Origin: Pseudomonas sp. Irchel 3A7
Lineage (GTDB): Bacteria; Pseudomonadota; Gammaproteobacteria; Pseudomonadales; Pseudomonadaceae
Assembly: GCF_900187565.1 (NCBI RefSeq)
Contig: NZ_FYED01000014.1
Span: 1 to 64,000, forward strand
Length of the DNA stretch: 64,000 nt
Direction of reading: 5' to 3'
Shown in pieces: positions 42,181 to 51,167 of this stretch. Position 1 is the stretch's first letter; every line of letters starts with the position of its first letter. The notes beneath the pieces are model-generated. The model saw only the letters and a list, made by a program, of their open reading frames with translations. It was not told the DNA's origin and did not search any database. Position numbers and translations under genes: made by a program.

Positions 42181-43152
42181 ATGTCCGCATTGTTGCGCCG
42201 CTTCAGTCGTTACCTGGCAGTCGGCATGACCGCTGTCGCACTCACCACCCCCGCGCTTGCGCTGGACACCGTCAAGTTCATGGCTCCCGGTTCCGTGGGT
42301 GGCGGTTATGACCAGACCGCACGGGTGCTGGGCAAGGCCCTGATCGAAGCCAACGCGGCCAAATCCACCACCTTTGAAAACAAGGGGGGTGCAGGTGGAA
42401 CCCTGGGCCTGGCGCAGTTCGCCAACAGCACCAAGGGCGATCCCAATGCGCTGCTGGTGGTCGGCGCGATCATGGTCGCGGGCATCGAACAGAACAAACC
42501 GCAAATCACTCTGAAGGACGTGACGCCGATTGCCCGGCTATTCACTGAATACAACGTGATTGCCGTGCGCAAGGATTCGCCCTACAAGACCCTCGACGAC
42601 CTGATCAAAGACTTCAAGGCAAAACCAACCAGTGTCACCTGGGGCGGTGGTTCCAAGGGGTCGATCGACCACATCGGCATTGCCGAGCTGGCTGGCAAGC
42701 TGGATGTTCCGGTCAACAAGGTCAATTACATCGCCACCGGCGGCGGGGGTGAAATTGTGGCCCAGACCCTGGGCGGGCAGATCAAGGTGCTCACCGGGGG
42801 CTACGCCGAACTGGGTCAATACATCAAGAACGGGCAGATCCGCGTCCTTGCCATCGGTGCGCCCGAGCGTGTTCCCGGGATCGATGCCCCAACCCTCAAG
42901 GAAAGCGGCTACGACGTGATCATCGGCAACTGGCGCGGGGTCTATGGCGCCGCCAACCTCACACCCGAGCAGCGCAAGGAAGTGACTGATGCGGTCCTGG
43001 CCGCCAGCAAAAGCAAAGTCTGGCAAGAGAATATTCAGACCAACGCATGGACGGCAAACGTTGTGACCGGTGATGAGTTCGGCAAATTCGTCGATGAAGA
43101 GCACGTGCGGTTGCGCGCGATGCTGGTCCGGGTCGGACTGCTTAAAGAATGA
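42181..43152 (+). CDS. tctC: Tripartite tricarboxylate transporter binding protein (TctC)
   Basis: 323 residues with signal peptide (VGMTAVALTTPALA) and the TctC/Bug fold: VKFMAPGSVGGGYDQTARVL, FENKGGAGGTLGLAQF, TWGGGSKGSIDHIGIAELAG, TGGYAELGQYIKNGQIRVLA. Periplasmic receptor for citrate or a related carboxylate. GGAGATACACC precedes the ATG. Its stop overlaps tctB by 4 bases. No TctDE two-component system is nearby. Confidence 0.9.
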   Translation: MSALLRRFSRYLAVGMTAVALTTPALALDTVKFMAPGSVGGGYDQTARVLGKALIEANAAKSTTFENKGGAGGTLGLAQFANSTKGDPNALLVVGAIMVAGIEQNKPQITLKDVTPIARLFTEYNVIAVRKDSPYKTLDDLIKDFKAKPTSVTWGGGSKGSIDHIGIAELAGKLDVPVNKVNYIATGGGGEIVAQTLGGQIKVLTGGYAELGQYIKNGQIRVLAIGAPERVPGIDAPTLKESGYDVIIGNWRGVYGAANLTPEQRKEVTDAVLAASKSKVWQENIQTNAWTANVVTGDEFGKFVDEEHVRLRAMLVRVGLLKE

Positions 43153-43631
43153 CCGGGCCGCGCGCAATCGTGCCGACGCAATTGGCGATCGGCCTTGGCC
43201 TGATCGCCCTCAGCGCCGTGCTGGCGGTGGGGGCTTACCGCTTTCCGCCCGAGATGGGTTTCGTGATTCTGCCGGCCTACGTCTATCCCTACCTCGTCGC
43301 CGGGTTTCTCGCCGTGGTGGGGCTGTTGCTGAGTTATCAGGCACTCACCGGCGGTTTTCGCGAGCTGGACAGCCGTAACGGCGTGATTCCCGGCGGTAAA
43401 ACCGGCGCGGCCTGGGTGACGGGCGGGTTACTGGGCGTGGCGTTGTTGATCAACCTGATCGGCTTTGTGCTGGCCGCGGCCTTGCTGTTTGCCTGTTCGG
43501 CGCGGGGCTTTGGCAGTCGTCATCCGCTGCGGGACCTGGCCATCGGCATTGCCCTGACCCTGCCGATCTACTGGTTGTTCAACGCCGGGCTGGGGGTTTC
43601 CCTGCCGCCGCTGGTCAATGCCTGGATTTGA
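43149..43631 (+). CDS. tctB: Tripartite tricarboxylate transporter small subunit (TctB)
   Basis: 160 residues with four helices (QLAIGLGLIALSAVLAVGAY; PYLVAGFLAVVGLLLSY; WVTGGLLGVALLINLIGFVL; DLAIGIALTLPIYWLFNAGL). The closing LPIYWLFNAGLGVSLPP is typical of TctB. It is the small membrane component between TctC and TctA. Confidence 0.88.
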   Translation: MTGPRAIVPTQLAIGLGLIALSAVLAVGAYRFPPEMGFVILPAYVYPYLVAGFLAVVGLLLSYQALTGGFRELDSRNGVIPGGKTGAAWVTGGLLGVALLINLIGFVLAAALLFACSARGFGSRHPLRDLAIGIALTLPIYWLFNAGLGVSLPPLVNAWI

Positions 43632-43655
43632 TCCAGCGCCAAGGAGATCGATTGC

Positions 43656-45164
43656 GTGGACATTCTTTCAAGTTTGTTGATGGGGTTTAGCGCGGCGCTG
43701 ACGCCGATCAATCTGATGTGGGGGTTCATCGGTTGCCTGCTGGGCACTGCGATTGGCGTGTTGCCGGGTATCGGCCCGGCACTGACAGTGGCATTGCTGC
43801 TGCCGATCACCGCCAAGGTCGACCCGACCGGGGCGTTGATCATGTTTGCCGGGATCTATTACGGCGCGCAGTTCGGCGGGTCCACCACCTCGATTCTGCT
43901 TAACACGCCCGGCGAATCGTCTTCCATGGTCACGGCCCTGGAAGGCAACCGCATGGCACGCAATGGCCGGGCAGGGCCTGCGTTGGCCACGGCTGCCATT
44001 GGCTCTTTCGTGGCCGGGACCATCGCGACGATCTTGCTGACCTTGTTTGCCCCGGTCGTGGCCCGGCTGGCGCTCAACTTCGGGCCGGCGGAATACTTCG
44101 CGATCCTCGTACTGTCCTTCACCACAGTATCGGCGGTACTCGGCGCTTCAATGTTGCGGGGTTTCGCGTCACTGGGGATCGGGCTGACCATCGGCATGAT
44201 CGGCCTGGACTCGACCTCGGGCATCGCTCGCTACACCCTGGGCGTTCCCGAATTGGTGGACGGCATCGAAGTGGTGCTGGTGGCGGTCGGTTTGTTTGCG
44301 GTGGGGGAGGCGCTGTACAGCTTGTTGTATCAGCAGGAGCAAGCGGAGGGCCGGCATCGCCTGACCTCGTTGTGGATGACCCGCGCCGACTGGAAGCGCT
44401 CGGTGCCCGCCTGGTTGCGCGGCACGCTGATTGGCTTTCCGTTCGGTTCGATCCCGGCCGGTGGTGCGGAAATCCCGACGTTTCTGTCCTATTCCACCGA
44501 ACGCAAGCTCAGCAAATTTCCGAAAGAGTTTTCCGCCAATAAAGGCGAAGGCGCCATCGAAGGTGTTGCCGGGCCGGAAGCGGCCAACAATGCGAGTGCG
44601 ACCGGGTCGTTGGTGCCGCTGCTGACCCTGGGCATACCGACGTCCGCCACGGCGGCGATTCTGTTGGCGGCGTTCCAGAACTACAACCTGCAACCGGGGC
44701 CGCTGTTGTTCGAAACCTCCGCCGAGCTGGTCTGGACGTTGGTCGCCTCGCTGTACATCGGCAACCTCATCCTGCTGGTGCTGAACCTGCCGCTGGTGGG
44801 GCTGTGGGTCAAGCTGCTGCAAATCCCCCGGCCCTACCTGAACGCCGGGATTCTGGTGTTCGCCACCATCGGCGTGTACGGCATGCGCCATTCTTCCTTC
44901 GACCTGTTGCTTATGCTGGGGATTGGTTGGGCCGGTGTGGTGATGCGGCGTTTCGACTTTCCGGTCGCGCCGGTGATCGTGGGCATGCTGCTGGGGCCGA
45001 TGGCCGAGAAGCAATTGCGCAATGCCCTGTCCATCAGCGAGGGCGACTGGATGATTTTTCTCACGCAGCCGATCTCGGCGTTTTTCCTGGCCCTGACGTT
45101 GCTGGTACTGATAGTGCCGCACCTGCTGCATGCGCGGGGGATCAAGTTGCATGAGGATGATTGA
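43656..45164 (+). CDS. tctA: Tripartite tricarboxylate transporter large subunit (TctA)
   Basis: 502 residues, about 11-12 helices. Family motifs: GVLPGIGPALTVALLLPIT, YYGAQFGGSTTSILLNTPGE, GIEGVAGPEAANNASATGSL-like sequence near residue 305, and LTLGIPTSATAAILLAAFQN. It starts at GTG 43656 with AAGGAG ten bases before. Uses the proton or sodium gradient to bring in the TctC-bound carboxylate. A REP pair follows the stop. Confidence 0.9.
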   Translation: MDILSSLLMGFSAALTPINLMWGFIGCLLGTAIGVLPGIGPALTVALLLPITAKVDPTGALIMFAGIYYGAQFGGSTTSILLNTPGESSSMVTALEGNRMARNGRAGPALATAAIGSFVAGTIATILLTLFAPVVARLALNFGPAEYFAILVLSFTTVSAVLGASMLRGFASLGIGLTIGMIGLDSTSGIARYTLGVPELVDGIEVVLVAVGLFAVGEALYSLLYQQEQAEGRHRLTSLWMTRADWKRSVPAWLRGTLIGFPFGSIPAGGAEIPTFLSYSTERKLSKFPKEFSANKGEGAIEGVAGPEAANNASATGSLVPLLTLGIPTSATAAILLAAFQNYNLQPGPLLFETSAELVWTLVASLYIGNLILLVLNLPLVGLWVKLLQIPRPYLNAGILVFATIGVYGMRHSSFDLLLMLGIGWAGVVMRRFDFPVAPVIVGMLLGPMAEKQLRNALSISEGDWMIFLTQPISAFFLALTLLVLIVPHLLHARGIKLHEDD

Positions 45165-45181
45165 CTCCGCGCGCTGACCCT

Positions 45182-45270
45182 GTGGGAGCGAGCCTGCTCG
45201 CGAAGACGGCAGCAGATTCAGTATGGATGGGACAGATGCACCGCTTTCGCGAGCAGGCTCGCTCCCACAG
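45182..45270. repeat. Inverted REP pair (REPIN)
   Basis: GTGGGAGCGAGCCTGCTCGC and its inverse lie between the convergent tctA and LysR genes. Confidence 0.9.
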
Positions 45271-45328
45271 TGGATTGGGGGGAGGCGGAATTTTTGTGCC
45301 CGGCACAACTCCCTTGTGGGGGGGTAAC

Positions 45329-46198
45329 TTAACGTGTCTGTCCGGCAAACCACTGCATCACCAACCCGCACGCCGGATGCGAGGCCGCCGAAGGCTGCAG
45401 GCACAGCGAGTAAATCCCCCGCGTCTTCAACGGCTCGCCGAAAGGAATGTGCAACACACCGCGTTCAATCGATTCACCCGCCAGGGTCATGTCGGTCATG
45501 GCCACGCCCAATCCCCGTGCCGCGGCATCCAGTGCCAGTTCGTCGAGGTTGAAGGGGATGTGGCGAAACTCATCCAGTGACCTGCCATCGTTGGTCGCCA
45601 GCCAATACCGCCAGTCGTTTTTATCGCTCGAACGATGCAGTAGCGCAAAGTCTGCCAGGTCCTCCTGCGACGCCAATGCCAAACCAGGCGCACACACCGG
45701 CACCAGCGCTTCTTCGAACAAGGTCAGGCAGTCCGGGGCTGCGGATGGTTCGGGCAGGTAGAGGATGTACGCATCGCTGTCGCTGGCCGGTTCCACCACC
45801 TCGGTGGCCACGGTTTCGATGGCCAGGGAAACCTCCGGGTGATGGCGATAGAAGTCGCTGAGTTTGGGCAGCAACCAACGCACCGCCAGCGACACATGCA
45901 TGCGGATGCGGAACGGGCGTTTCTGTGGGGCGATGCGGTCTTCGAGGGTTTTCAGTTGTTCGAAAATAATGCGCGCACTGGCGAGCACCTGTTCGCCCTC
46001 GGGCGTCAGCCGCAGGCTGCGGCTGCTGCGGACGAACATCGCCACACCAAAGTGACTTTCCAGTTGCTGAACCTTGCGGCTCACCGCGCTTTGGGTCAGG
46101 CACAGCGTTTGCGCCGCTTGGGTGAAGCTGCCCGAATCGGCGACTTCGACCAGCGCCTGCAAGCCCTGGAGCGAGGGAACGTGGCGAATTTTATCCAT
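45329..46198 (-). CDS. LysR-family regulator
   Basis: 289 residues. N-terminal HTH: SLQGLQALVEVADSGSFTQA, AQTLCLTQSAVSRKVQQLES, HFGVAMFVRSSRSLRLTPEG. The effector domain (RIRMHVSLAVRWLLPKLSDF, GLGVAMTDMTLAGESIERG) is closest in pattern to GcvA-type members. It is divergent from the oxidoreductase/polyamine-binding pair with a 150-base gap, so it probably controls them, perhaps in response to an amine. Confidence 0.88.
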   Translation of the reverse strand: MDKIRHVPSLQGLQALVEVADSGSFTQAAQTLCLTQSAVSRKVQQLESHFGVAMFVRSSRSLRLTPEGEQVLASARIIFEQLKTLEDRIAPQKRPFRIRMHVSLAVRWLLPKLSDFYRHHPEVSLAIETVATEVVEPASDSDAYILYLPEPSAAPDCLTLFEEALVPVCAPGLALASQEDLADFALLHRSSDKNDWRYWLATNDGRSLDEFRHIPFNLDELALDAAARGLGVAMTDMTLAGESIERGVLHIPFGEPLKTRGIYSLCLQPSAASHPACGLVMQWFAGQTR

Positions 46199-46349
46199 GC
46201 GTTTTCAGAATACCTGGATGATTTAATAACGTTGGTTGTGGCCATGAAGACGCTTTAGATTCTAGCTCTGGCCGCTGTCATCTCAAACCATTCATGCAAT
46301 GAGTGCATACGAATTGACAGTTGCGGAACGAACGTCAACGAGGTGATGC

Positions 46350-47651
46350 ATGGAAAACAGATGTGGCTGGATTGCGCAGGCCGGGGATTCTCCGCTGCGC
46401 GATCCCTTGAGCGGTACGCAACAGGCCGATTGGCTGGTCATCGGCGCCGGCATCACCGGGTTGTGTGCTGCCCATTCACTGGCCGAAATGCATCCCCAGG
46501 CGCGGATCGTGGTGGTCGACCGGCAACGCGCCGCGCAAGGGGCCTCGGCGCGTAACTCCGGGTTTGTGGTGGCCCATGAACACCCGGGCGCTTGCGAGCT
46601 GCAAGGCAATGCCGGGTTCGCCGGTTTCCAGGTGGACACATCGATTTCCCGCGCCGCCAGCGATGAGGTGCGCAAGCGCATTGCCCGGCATGGCATCGAG
46701 TGCGATTTCCGTGAGTCGGGCTACTTCTTTGCGGTCAGCGATCCGCGCAAGTTGACCGATGTCGAAGCCAAGTTGCAGACCCTGCGTGCCGTCGGTGCGT
46801 CCGCGCATTTTCTGCAGGGCGAGCAACTGCACCAGAAGCTGGGCACCCGGCACTACCAGTCGGCAATCTGGTGCGGCAATGGCAACGCACTGCTGCAGCC
46901 AGCGAAATACGTGAAGGGGTTGCTCGATGCGCTGCCGCAGAGGGTGACGCTGTTCGAGAACACCGAGATCACCGGTATGGAACGCATGGGCAACGGCCGG
47001 GTTCGCGCCAACGGCCGCAATGGCTGCGTCGAGGCCAAGCAGGTGCTGGTCTGCCTGAACGCCTTCATTCCTCGTTCGGGCATCAGCGACAGCGGCACCT
47101 TCGCGATGGAGCTCAGTGCCAGCCTCACCCGGCCGCTCAGCGACGAAGAATTCCAAGCCATCGGTGCGCCGCAGCCCTGGGGCGTGCTGTCGACCCGGCC
47201 GCTGGGGGCCACGGTGCGCCTGACTCCGGATCGACGGGTGATGATCCGCAACACCGCCGAATACCGCGCGCAGGATTTGTCCCTCAGTGAGCTGGCAACC
47301 CGCCGCCAGCATCACGTGTTGGGTTTGCAGCGCCGGTTTCCGATGTTGGGCGAACAGGACATCCAGTACACCTGGACCGGTCACCTCAGCGCATCGCGTT
47401 CCGGGCAAGCGTATTTCGCCAAGGTCGAGGAGGGCGTCTTCGCCGTGGCCGGGTGCAATGGTTCCGGCGTGGCGCGGGGCACGCTGTGGGGACGGTTGCT
47501 CGCGGAACTGGCGTCGGGTGGTGGCTCGCCCTTGCTGCAATCAGTCATGGCGCGCGCCCGGCCCGGCTGGCTGCCGCCCAAGCCTCTGCTCGATATCGGT
47601 GCCATGCTGCGCATGCGCATCGAAACGGCCCGGGCCAAATCAGAAATCTGA
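46350..47651 (+). CDS. DAO-family FAD oxidoreductase (gamma-glutamylputrescine-oxidase-like)
   Basis: 433 residues. FAD motif WLVIGAGITGLCAAHSLAE (residues 28-46), VVVDRQRAAQGASARNSGF, and the C-terminal GVFAVAGCNGSGVARGTLWG. The ASARNSGF segment is shared with OrdL/PuuB-type enzymes that oxidise amino groups. It is followed 52 bases later by a putrescine-type binding protein, so oxidation of a polyamine or its glutamyl derivative is a fair inference. No other catabolic genes accompany it. Confidence 0.82.
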   Translation: MENRCGWIAQAGDSPLRDPLSGTQQADWLVIGAGITGLCAAHSLAEMHPQARIVVVDRQRAAQGASARNSGFVVAHEHPGACELQGNAGFAGFQVDTSISRAASDEVRKRIARHGIECDFRESGYFFAVSDPRKLTDVEAKLQTLRAVGASAHFLQGEQLHQKLGTRHYQSAIWCGNGNALLQPAKYVKGLLDALPQRVTLFENTEITGMERMGNGRVRANGRNGCVEAKQVLVCLNAFIPRSGISDSGTFAMELSASLTRPLSDEEFQAIGAPQPWGVLSTRPLGATVRLTPDRRVMIRNTAEYRAQDLSLSELATRRQHHVLGLQRRFPMLGEQDIQYTWTGHLSASRSGQAYFAKVEEGVFAVAGCNGSGVARGTLWGRLLAELASGGGSPLLQSVMARARPGWLPPKPLLDIGAMLRMRIETARAKSEI

Positions 47652-47703
47652 AACACCCATTTTCAACACCAACAAAAACACTTCTGCACGAAGGTGATCG
47701 AAC

Positions 47704-48792
47704 ATGCGCGTCAATACAATTTCCCTGGTGGCTCTGCTCTCGACCTGTTGCGCCACCACTTACGCCGATGAAACCGTGAACATTTCCAACTGGAACGGCT
47801 ACATCGCCGACGACACTCTGACCACCTTCACCAAGGAAACCGGGATCAAGGCCACTTACGACATCCACGATAGCAACGAAGTGTTGGAGTCGAAGTTGAT
47901 GACCGGCAACACCGGGTACGACGTGGTCAGTCCGTCGAACCACTTTCTGTCGCGCCTGATCAAGGCCGGCGCCATCCAGAAGCTCGACAAGGGCCAGTTG
48001 CCGGACTGGAAAAACCTCGACCCGGCGCTGCTGAAAAAGCTCGAAGTCAACGACCCCGGCAACCAGTACGGTTACCCCTACATGTGGGGCACCGCCGGCA
48101 TCGGTTACAACGTCGAGAAGATCAAGGCGCTCTTCGGCAACACCGACGTCACCCGTTCCTGGAGCCTGTTTTTCGACGAGGCCAACATCAAGAAACTCAG
48201 CGCATGCGGCGTGGCAATCATCGACAACCCGACCCAGGTGCTGCCGATCACCCTGAACTACCTGGGACTGCCACCCCATAGCCACACGCCTGCCGACTAC
48301 AAAAAAGCTGAACAGGCGCTGCTGAAGATCCGCCCGTACGTGCAGTACTTCCACGCTTCCAAATACATCAGCGACCTGGCCAACGGCAACGTCTGCGCAG
48401 TGATCGGTTTCAACGGCGACATCGTGCAGGCAGCGGCCAGTGCCAGGGAAGCGAAGAACGGGATCGACATTGCCTATTCGATCCCCGACGAAGGCTCGAC
48501 ACTGTGGTTCGATATGGTGGTGATGCCCAAGAGCGCACCCCACGAGAAGAACGGCTACAGCTACATGAACTACCTGCTGCAGCCGCAGGTGATCGCCAAC
48601 ATCAGCAACAGCATCCACTACGCCAATCCCAACAGCGCAGCGGATGCCTATGTGGTGCCTGCGGTGAAACAGGACCTGGCAATCTATCCGCCGAAAACGG
48701 TGATGGACAAGCTGTTCACCGTGGAAGACCTGCCGGCGTCCATTGCGCGATTGACCACACGGTTGTGGACCAAGCTCAAGACCAATACCTGA
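47704..48792 (+). CDS. Polyamine ABC transporter substrate-binding protein (PotF/SpuD-like)
   Basis: 362 residues, signal peptide (SLVALLSTCCATTYA). VNISNWNGYIADDTLTTFTK, YDVVSPSNHFLSRLIKAGAI, YMWGTAGIGYNVEKIK and PDEGSTLWFDMVVMPKSAPH match PotF/SpuD/SpuE; the WNGY and the aspartate-rich pocket residues that hold amines are present. No ATPase or permease is nearby, so it would dock to a core transporter. A REP pair follows. Confidence 0.88.
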   Translation: MRVNTISLVALLSTCCATTYADETVNISNWNGYIADDTLTTFTKETGIKATYDIHDSNEVLESKLMTGNTGYDVVSPSNHFLSRLIKAGAIQKLDKGQLPDWKNLDPALLKKLEVNDPGNQYGYPYMWGTAGIGYNVEKIKALFGNTDVTRSWSLFFDEANIKKLSACGVAIIDNPTQVLPITLNYLGLPPHSHTPADYKKAEQALLKIRPYVQYFHASKYISDLANGNVCAVIGFNGDIVQAAASAREAKNGIDIAYSIPDEGSTLWFDMVVMPKSAPHEKNGYSYMNYLLQPQVIANISNSIHYANPNSAADAYVVPAVKQDLAIYPPKTVMDKLFTVEDLPASIARLTTRLWTKLKTNT

Positions 48793-48828
48793 TCAAACAC
48801 CGATTTTTATTCCCGACACAGATCCCCT

Positions 48829-48919
48829 GTGGGAGCGCGGCTTGCCCGCGATGGCGTTGGGTCAGTCACATTGATATTGACTGGACTAACACCATCGCGG
48901 GCAAGCCGCGCTCCCACAG
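48829..48919. repeat. Inverted REP pair (REPIN)
   Basis: GTGGGAGCGCGGCTTGCCCG and its inverted copy separate the convergent polyamine-binding and glutaredoxin genes. Confidence 0.9.
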
Positions 48920-48944
48920 GGATTGGGTGTGCCTCAGAATCGGT

Positions 48945-49196
48945 TCAGGCCAGCATCGACATCAGCCCACCCTGGCGATCCAGCTTGGCCAGGTCGTCGA
49001 AGCCGCCGATGTGCCTGTCGCCGAAGAAAATCTGCGGCACGGTGCGTCGTCCGCTGCGCTCGAGCATTTCTTCGAGTTTGCCGGGTTCGCGTTGAATGTT
49101 GATCTCTTGCATTGCGATACCTTTGCTGGCCAGCAGGGTTTTCGCGCTGCGGCAGTACGGGCAGGTGTCGGTGGTGTACAGGGTTACGGTGCTCAT
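48945..49196 (-). CDS. grxC: Glutaredoxin 3
   Basis: 83 residues. VTLYTTDTCPYCRSAKTLLA contains the CPYC redox pair (Cys 12 and 15); TVPQIFFGDRHIGGFDDLAK has the cis-Pro and glutathione-binding GG. Class I dithiol glutaredoxin of GrxC type. It lies 27 bases downstream of the AhpD-like gene on the same strand, so they are likely one operon. It is not the usual core secB-linked grxC context, and may be a second copy. Confidence 0.9.
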   Translation of the reverse strand: MSTVTLYTTDTCPYCRSAKTLLASKGIAMQEINIQREPGKLEEMLERSGRRTVPQIFFGDRHIGGFDDLAKLDRQGGLMSMLA

Positions 49197-49223
49197 GGAT
49201 TGATCCTCTGCAACAGGGTTTGA

Positions 49224-49742
49224 TCAGGCGTCAGTGGCCGGAAAGTCGATATCGGTCAGGGCGACGTTGTTCAGGTAGTTGGTCAGCGTCTGCGAAGCTA
49301 CGTGGGCAATCACTTCGATGATCTTCGCGTCGTTGATTCCGGCGGCGCGGGCGACGGCAATCTGTTCGCTGCTCAGGTGGCCGCGGCTTTCAGTGATCTG
49401 CCGGGCGAGCAGGGCATAGGCGTCGAGCCGGCCTTCACGGGCGCTGCGGATTTCCTGGCTGGACAGCCCGGCCTTGCCGGCAAACACTGTGTGCGCCGCC
49501 AGGCAGTAATCGCAGCCGTTGACCTGCGAGGTGGCGAGGGAGATCGCCTCTTTCTCCGTGGCGCTCAGTGAGGTCTTACCCAGGGCCGCCGAGTTTTGCA
49601 GGTACGAGGCCAGCACTGCGGGGGCGTGGGCCAGCACCCGGAATACGTTGGGCAGGAAACCGATTTTCTTCTGCACGCCTTCCAGCAAGGGGCGGGTGGC
49701 GTCGGTGGTGTGTTCAAGGCTGACAGGGGCAATGCGGGTCAT
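49224..49742 (-). CDS. AhpD-like alkylhydroperoxidase / carboxymuconolactone decarboxylase family protein
   Basis: 172 residues. The all-helical CMD domain contains CDYCLAAHTVFAGKAG (Cys 77, Cys 80, His 84), the CxxC...H redox centre of peroxidase-related members rather than true decarboxylases. It presumably reduces peroxides or acts as a disulfide reductase together with the downstream glutaredoxin. The divergent AraC gene 134 bases away is a candidate regulator. Confidence 0.85.
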   Translation of the reverse strand: MTRIAPVSLEHTTDATRPLLEGVQKKIGFLPNVFRVLAHAPAVLASYLQNSAALGKTSLSATEKEAISLATSQVNGCDYCLAAHTVFAGKAGLSSQEIRSAREGRLDAYALLARQITESRGHLSSEQIAVARAAGINDAKIIEVIAHVASQTLTNYLNNVALTDIDFPATDA

Positions 49743-49876
49743 GGTGAATCTCCGTGATGTGAAGCGCGACAGGCGCTGGGTACGGAGTCCATGCTAGTGA
49801 TTCGTGCTGGTTTATTGGATGCGAATCGTCGACGATATGCAACAGATCGTCCAGAACTGCTTTCGGGAGCCCGCCC

Positions 49877-50689
49877 ATGGATCGCTTGTCCACCTTGCTT
49901 GCGCATTTCGGCGTCAACGCTGGCACCTTTCACAGCGGGACGTTTTGCGGCACGACGGCCTTCGACGGCAGCCAGGCATGCGGTCATGTGCATTTGCTGC
50001 AGGCCGGCGAGGTCGTGCTGAAACTGGCCGATGAGCGCGAACTGCGCCTTAGCGAACCGACACTGATCTTTTTCCCGCGACCCTACCGTCATCGCTTGTT
50101 CGCCACCGAAGCTTGCGGCACGCAGTTAGTGTGCGCGTCGCTGAACTTCGATGGCGGCTCGGGCAATGCCCTGGCGGCGGCATTGCCCGAGTACCTGGTG
50201 CTCAAGCTCGATGAAATTCCGACCCTGGCCGCTACCCTGCAATGGTTGTTCGCCGAAGCGTTTGAAGGCAACTGTGGCCGTGAAGCGATGATGGATCGCT
50301 TGTTCGAACTGTTGGTGATTCAGTTGCTGCGCTACATCCTCAGCACGCGCAATCAGCAGCCGGGCATGATGGCCGGGTTGGCTGACCCGCGTCTGGCGCG
50401 GCCCTTGAGCCAGATGCACGAAGCGCCGGGCAAGGCCTGGAGCGTGGCTGAGCTGTCGGTGCTGGCCAACATGTCCCGGGCCAGCTTCGCCGAGCACTTC
50501 AAGCGCGTCGTCGGCCAGGCACCGGTGGATTACCTGGTGAGCTGGCGCATCAGCCTGGCTCAAAAGCGTTTGCGCGAAGGCAAGCCGATTGCGTTGATTG
50601 CCGAAGAAGTCGGCTACGAAAGCCCGTCGGCATTGGCCCGGGCATTTCGCCGTAAAACCGGGGTCAGTCCGCGAGAGTGGAGGGGGTGA
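49877..50689 (+). CDS. AraC-family regulator with N-terminal cupin
   Basis: 270 residues. The N-terminal cupin-like region (HVHLLQAGEVVLKLADEREL, PTLIFFPRPYRHRLFATEA) precedes two HTH motifs: WSVAELSVLANMSRASFAEH and PIALIAEEVGYESPSALARA, ending RKTGVSPREWRG. It is divergent from the AhpD/GrxC pair and 6 bases before the DUF488 gene, with which it may be co-transcribed. Confidence 0.88.
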   Translation: MDRLSTLLAHFGVNAGTFHSGTFCGTTAFDGSQACGHVHLLQAGEVVLKLADERELRLSEPTLIFFPRPYRHRLFATEACGTQLVCASLNFDGGSGNALAAALPEYLVLKLDEIPTLAATLQWLFAEAFEGNCGREAMMDRLFELLVIQLLRYILSTRNQQPGMMAGLADPRLARPLSQMHEAPGKAWSVAELSVLANMSRASFAEHFKRVVGQAPVDYLVSWRISLAQKRLREGKPIALIAEEVGYESPSALARAFRRKTGVSPREWRG

Positions 50690-50695
50690 GTAATC

Positions 50696-51097
50696 ATGAT
50701 TCAGTGCAAACGCACCTGCGACCCTGCCGCGCCCGAAGACGGGCGGCGGATTCTGGTGGACCGTCTATGGCCGCAAGATTGCCCCAAGGAGCCTATGCCG
50801 TTCGATGCCTGGCTCCCCGACGTCGCGCCCTCGGCGGATGTACACCAGGCGTTCATGTCCGGGCAGCTGGATTTTGCCGGATTCACTGCCGCCTATCGCC
50901 GGGAACTGGCCGCCCAGCCGACGCATTGGTGGACGCTTTTGCAGTACGGGCAATCAGAGCGTTTGACGCTGGTGTTCACGGCGGATGATCCACTGCAAAA
51001 CCCTGGCGTCGTGCTCGCCCAATGGCTGGAAGATGAGCTTGATCGCTTCCAGGGCGCCAGCTCGCCGGTGTGTTATCGGGACGAGTTTGCGCAGTAG
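50696..51097 (+). CDS. DUF488 family protein
   Basis: 133 residues. IQCKRTCDPAAPEDGRRILV, DRLWPQDCPKEPM and DAWLPDVAPSADVHQAF are the DUF488 pattern (RxxDRLWPRG-like). The family has a conserved arrangement of charged residues and unknown function. It follows the AraC regulator closely. Confidence 0.8.
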   Translation: MIQCKRTCDPAAPEDGRRILVDRLWPQDCPKEPMPFDAWLPDVAPSADVHQAFMSGQLDFAGFTAAYRRELAAQPTHWWTLLQYGQSERLTLVFTADDPLQNPGVVLAQWLEDELDRFQGASSPVCYRDEFAQ

Positions 51098-51167
51098 CAA
51101 GGAAGGCGGCGCATACCGCGCAGAACCTCACTTGTTCTTTACTTGTAGAACAACAAGACAGCTGAGG

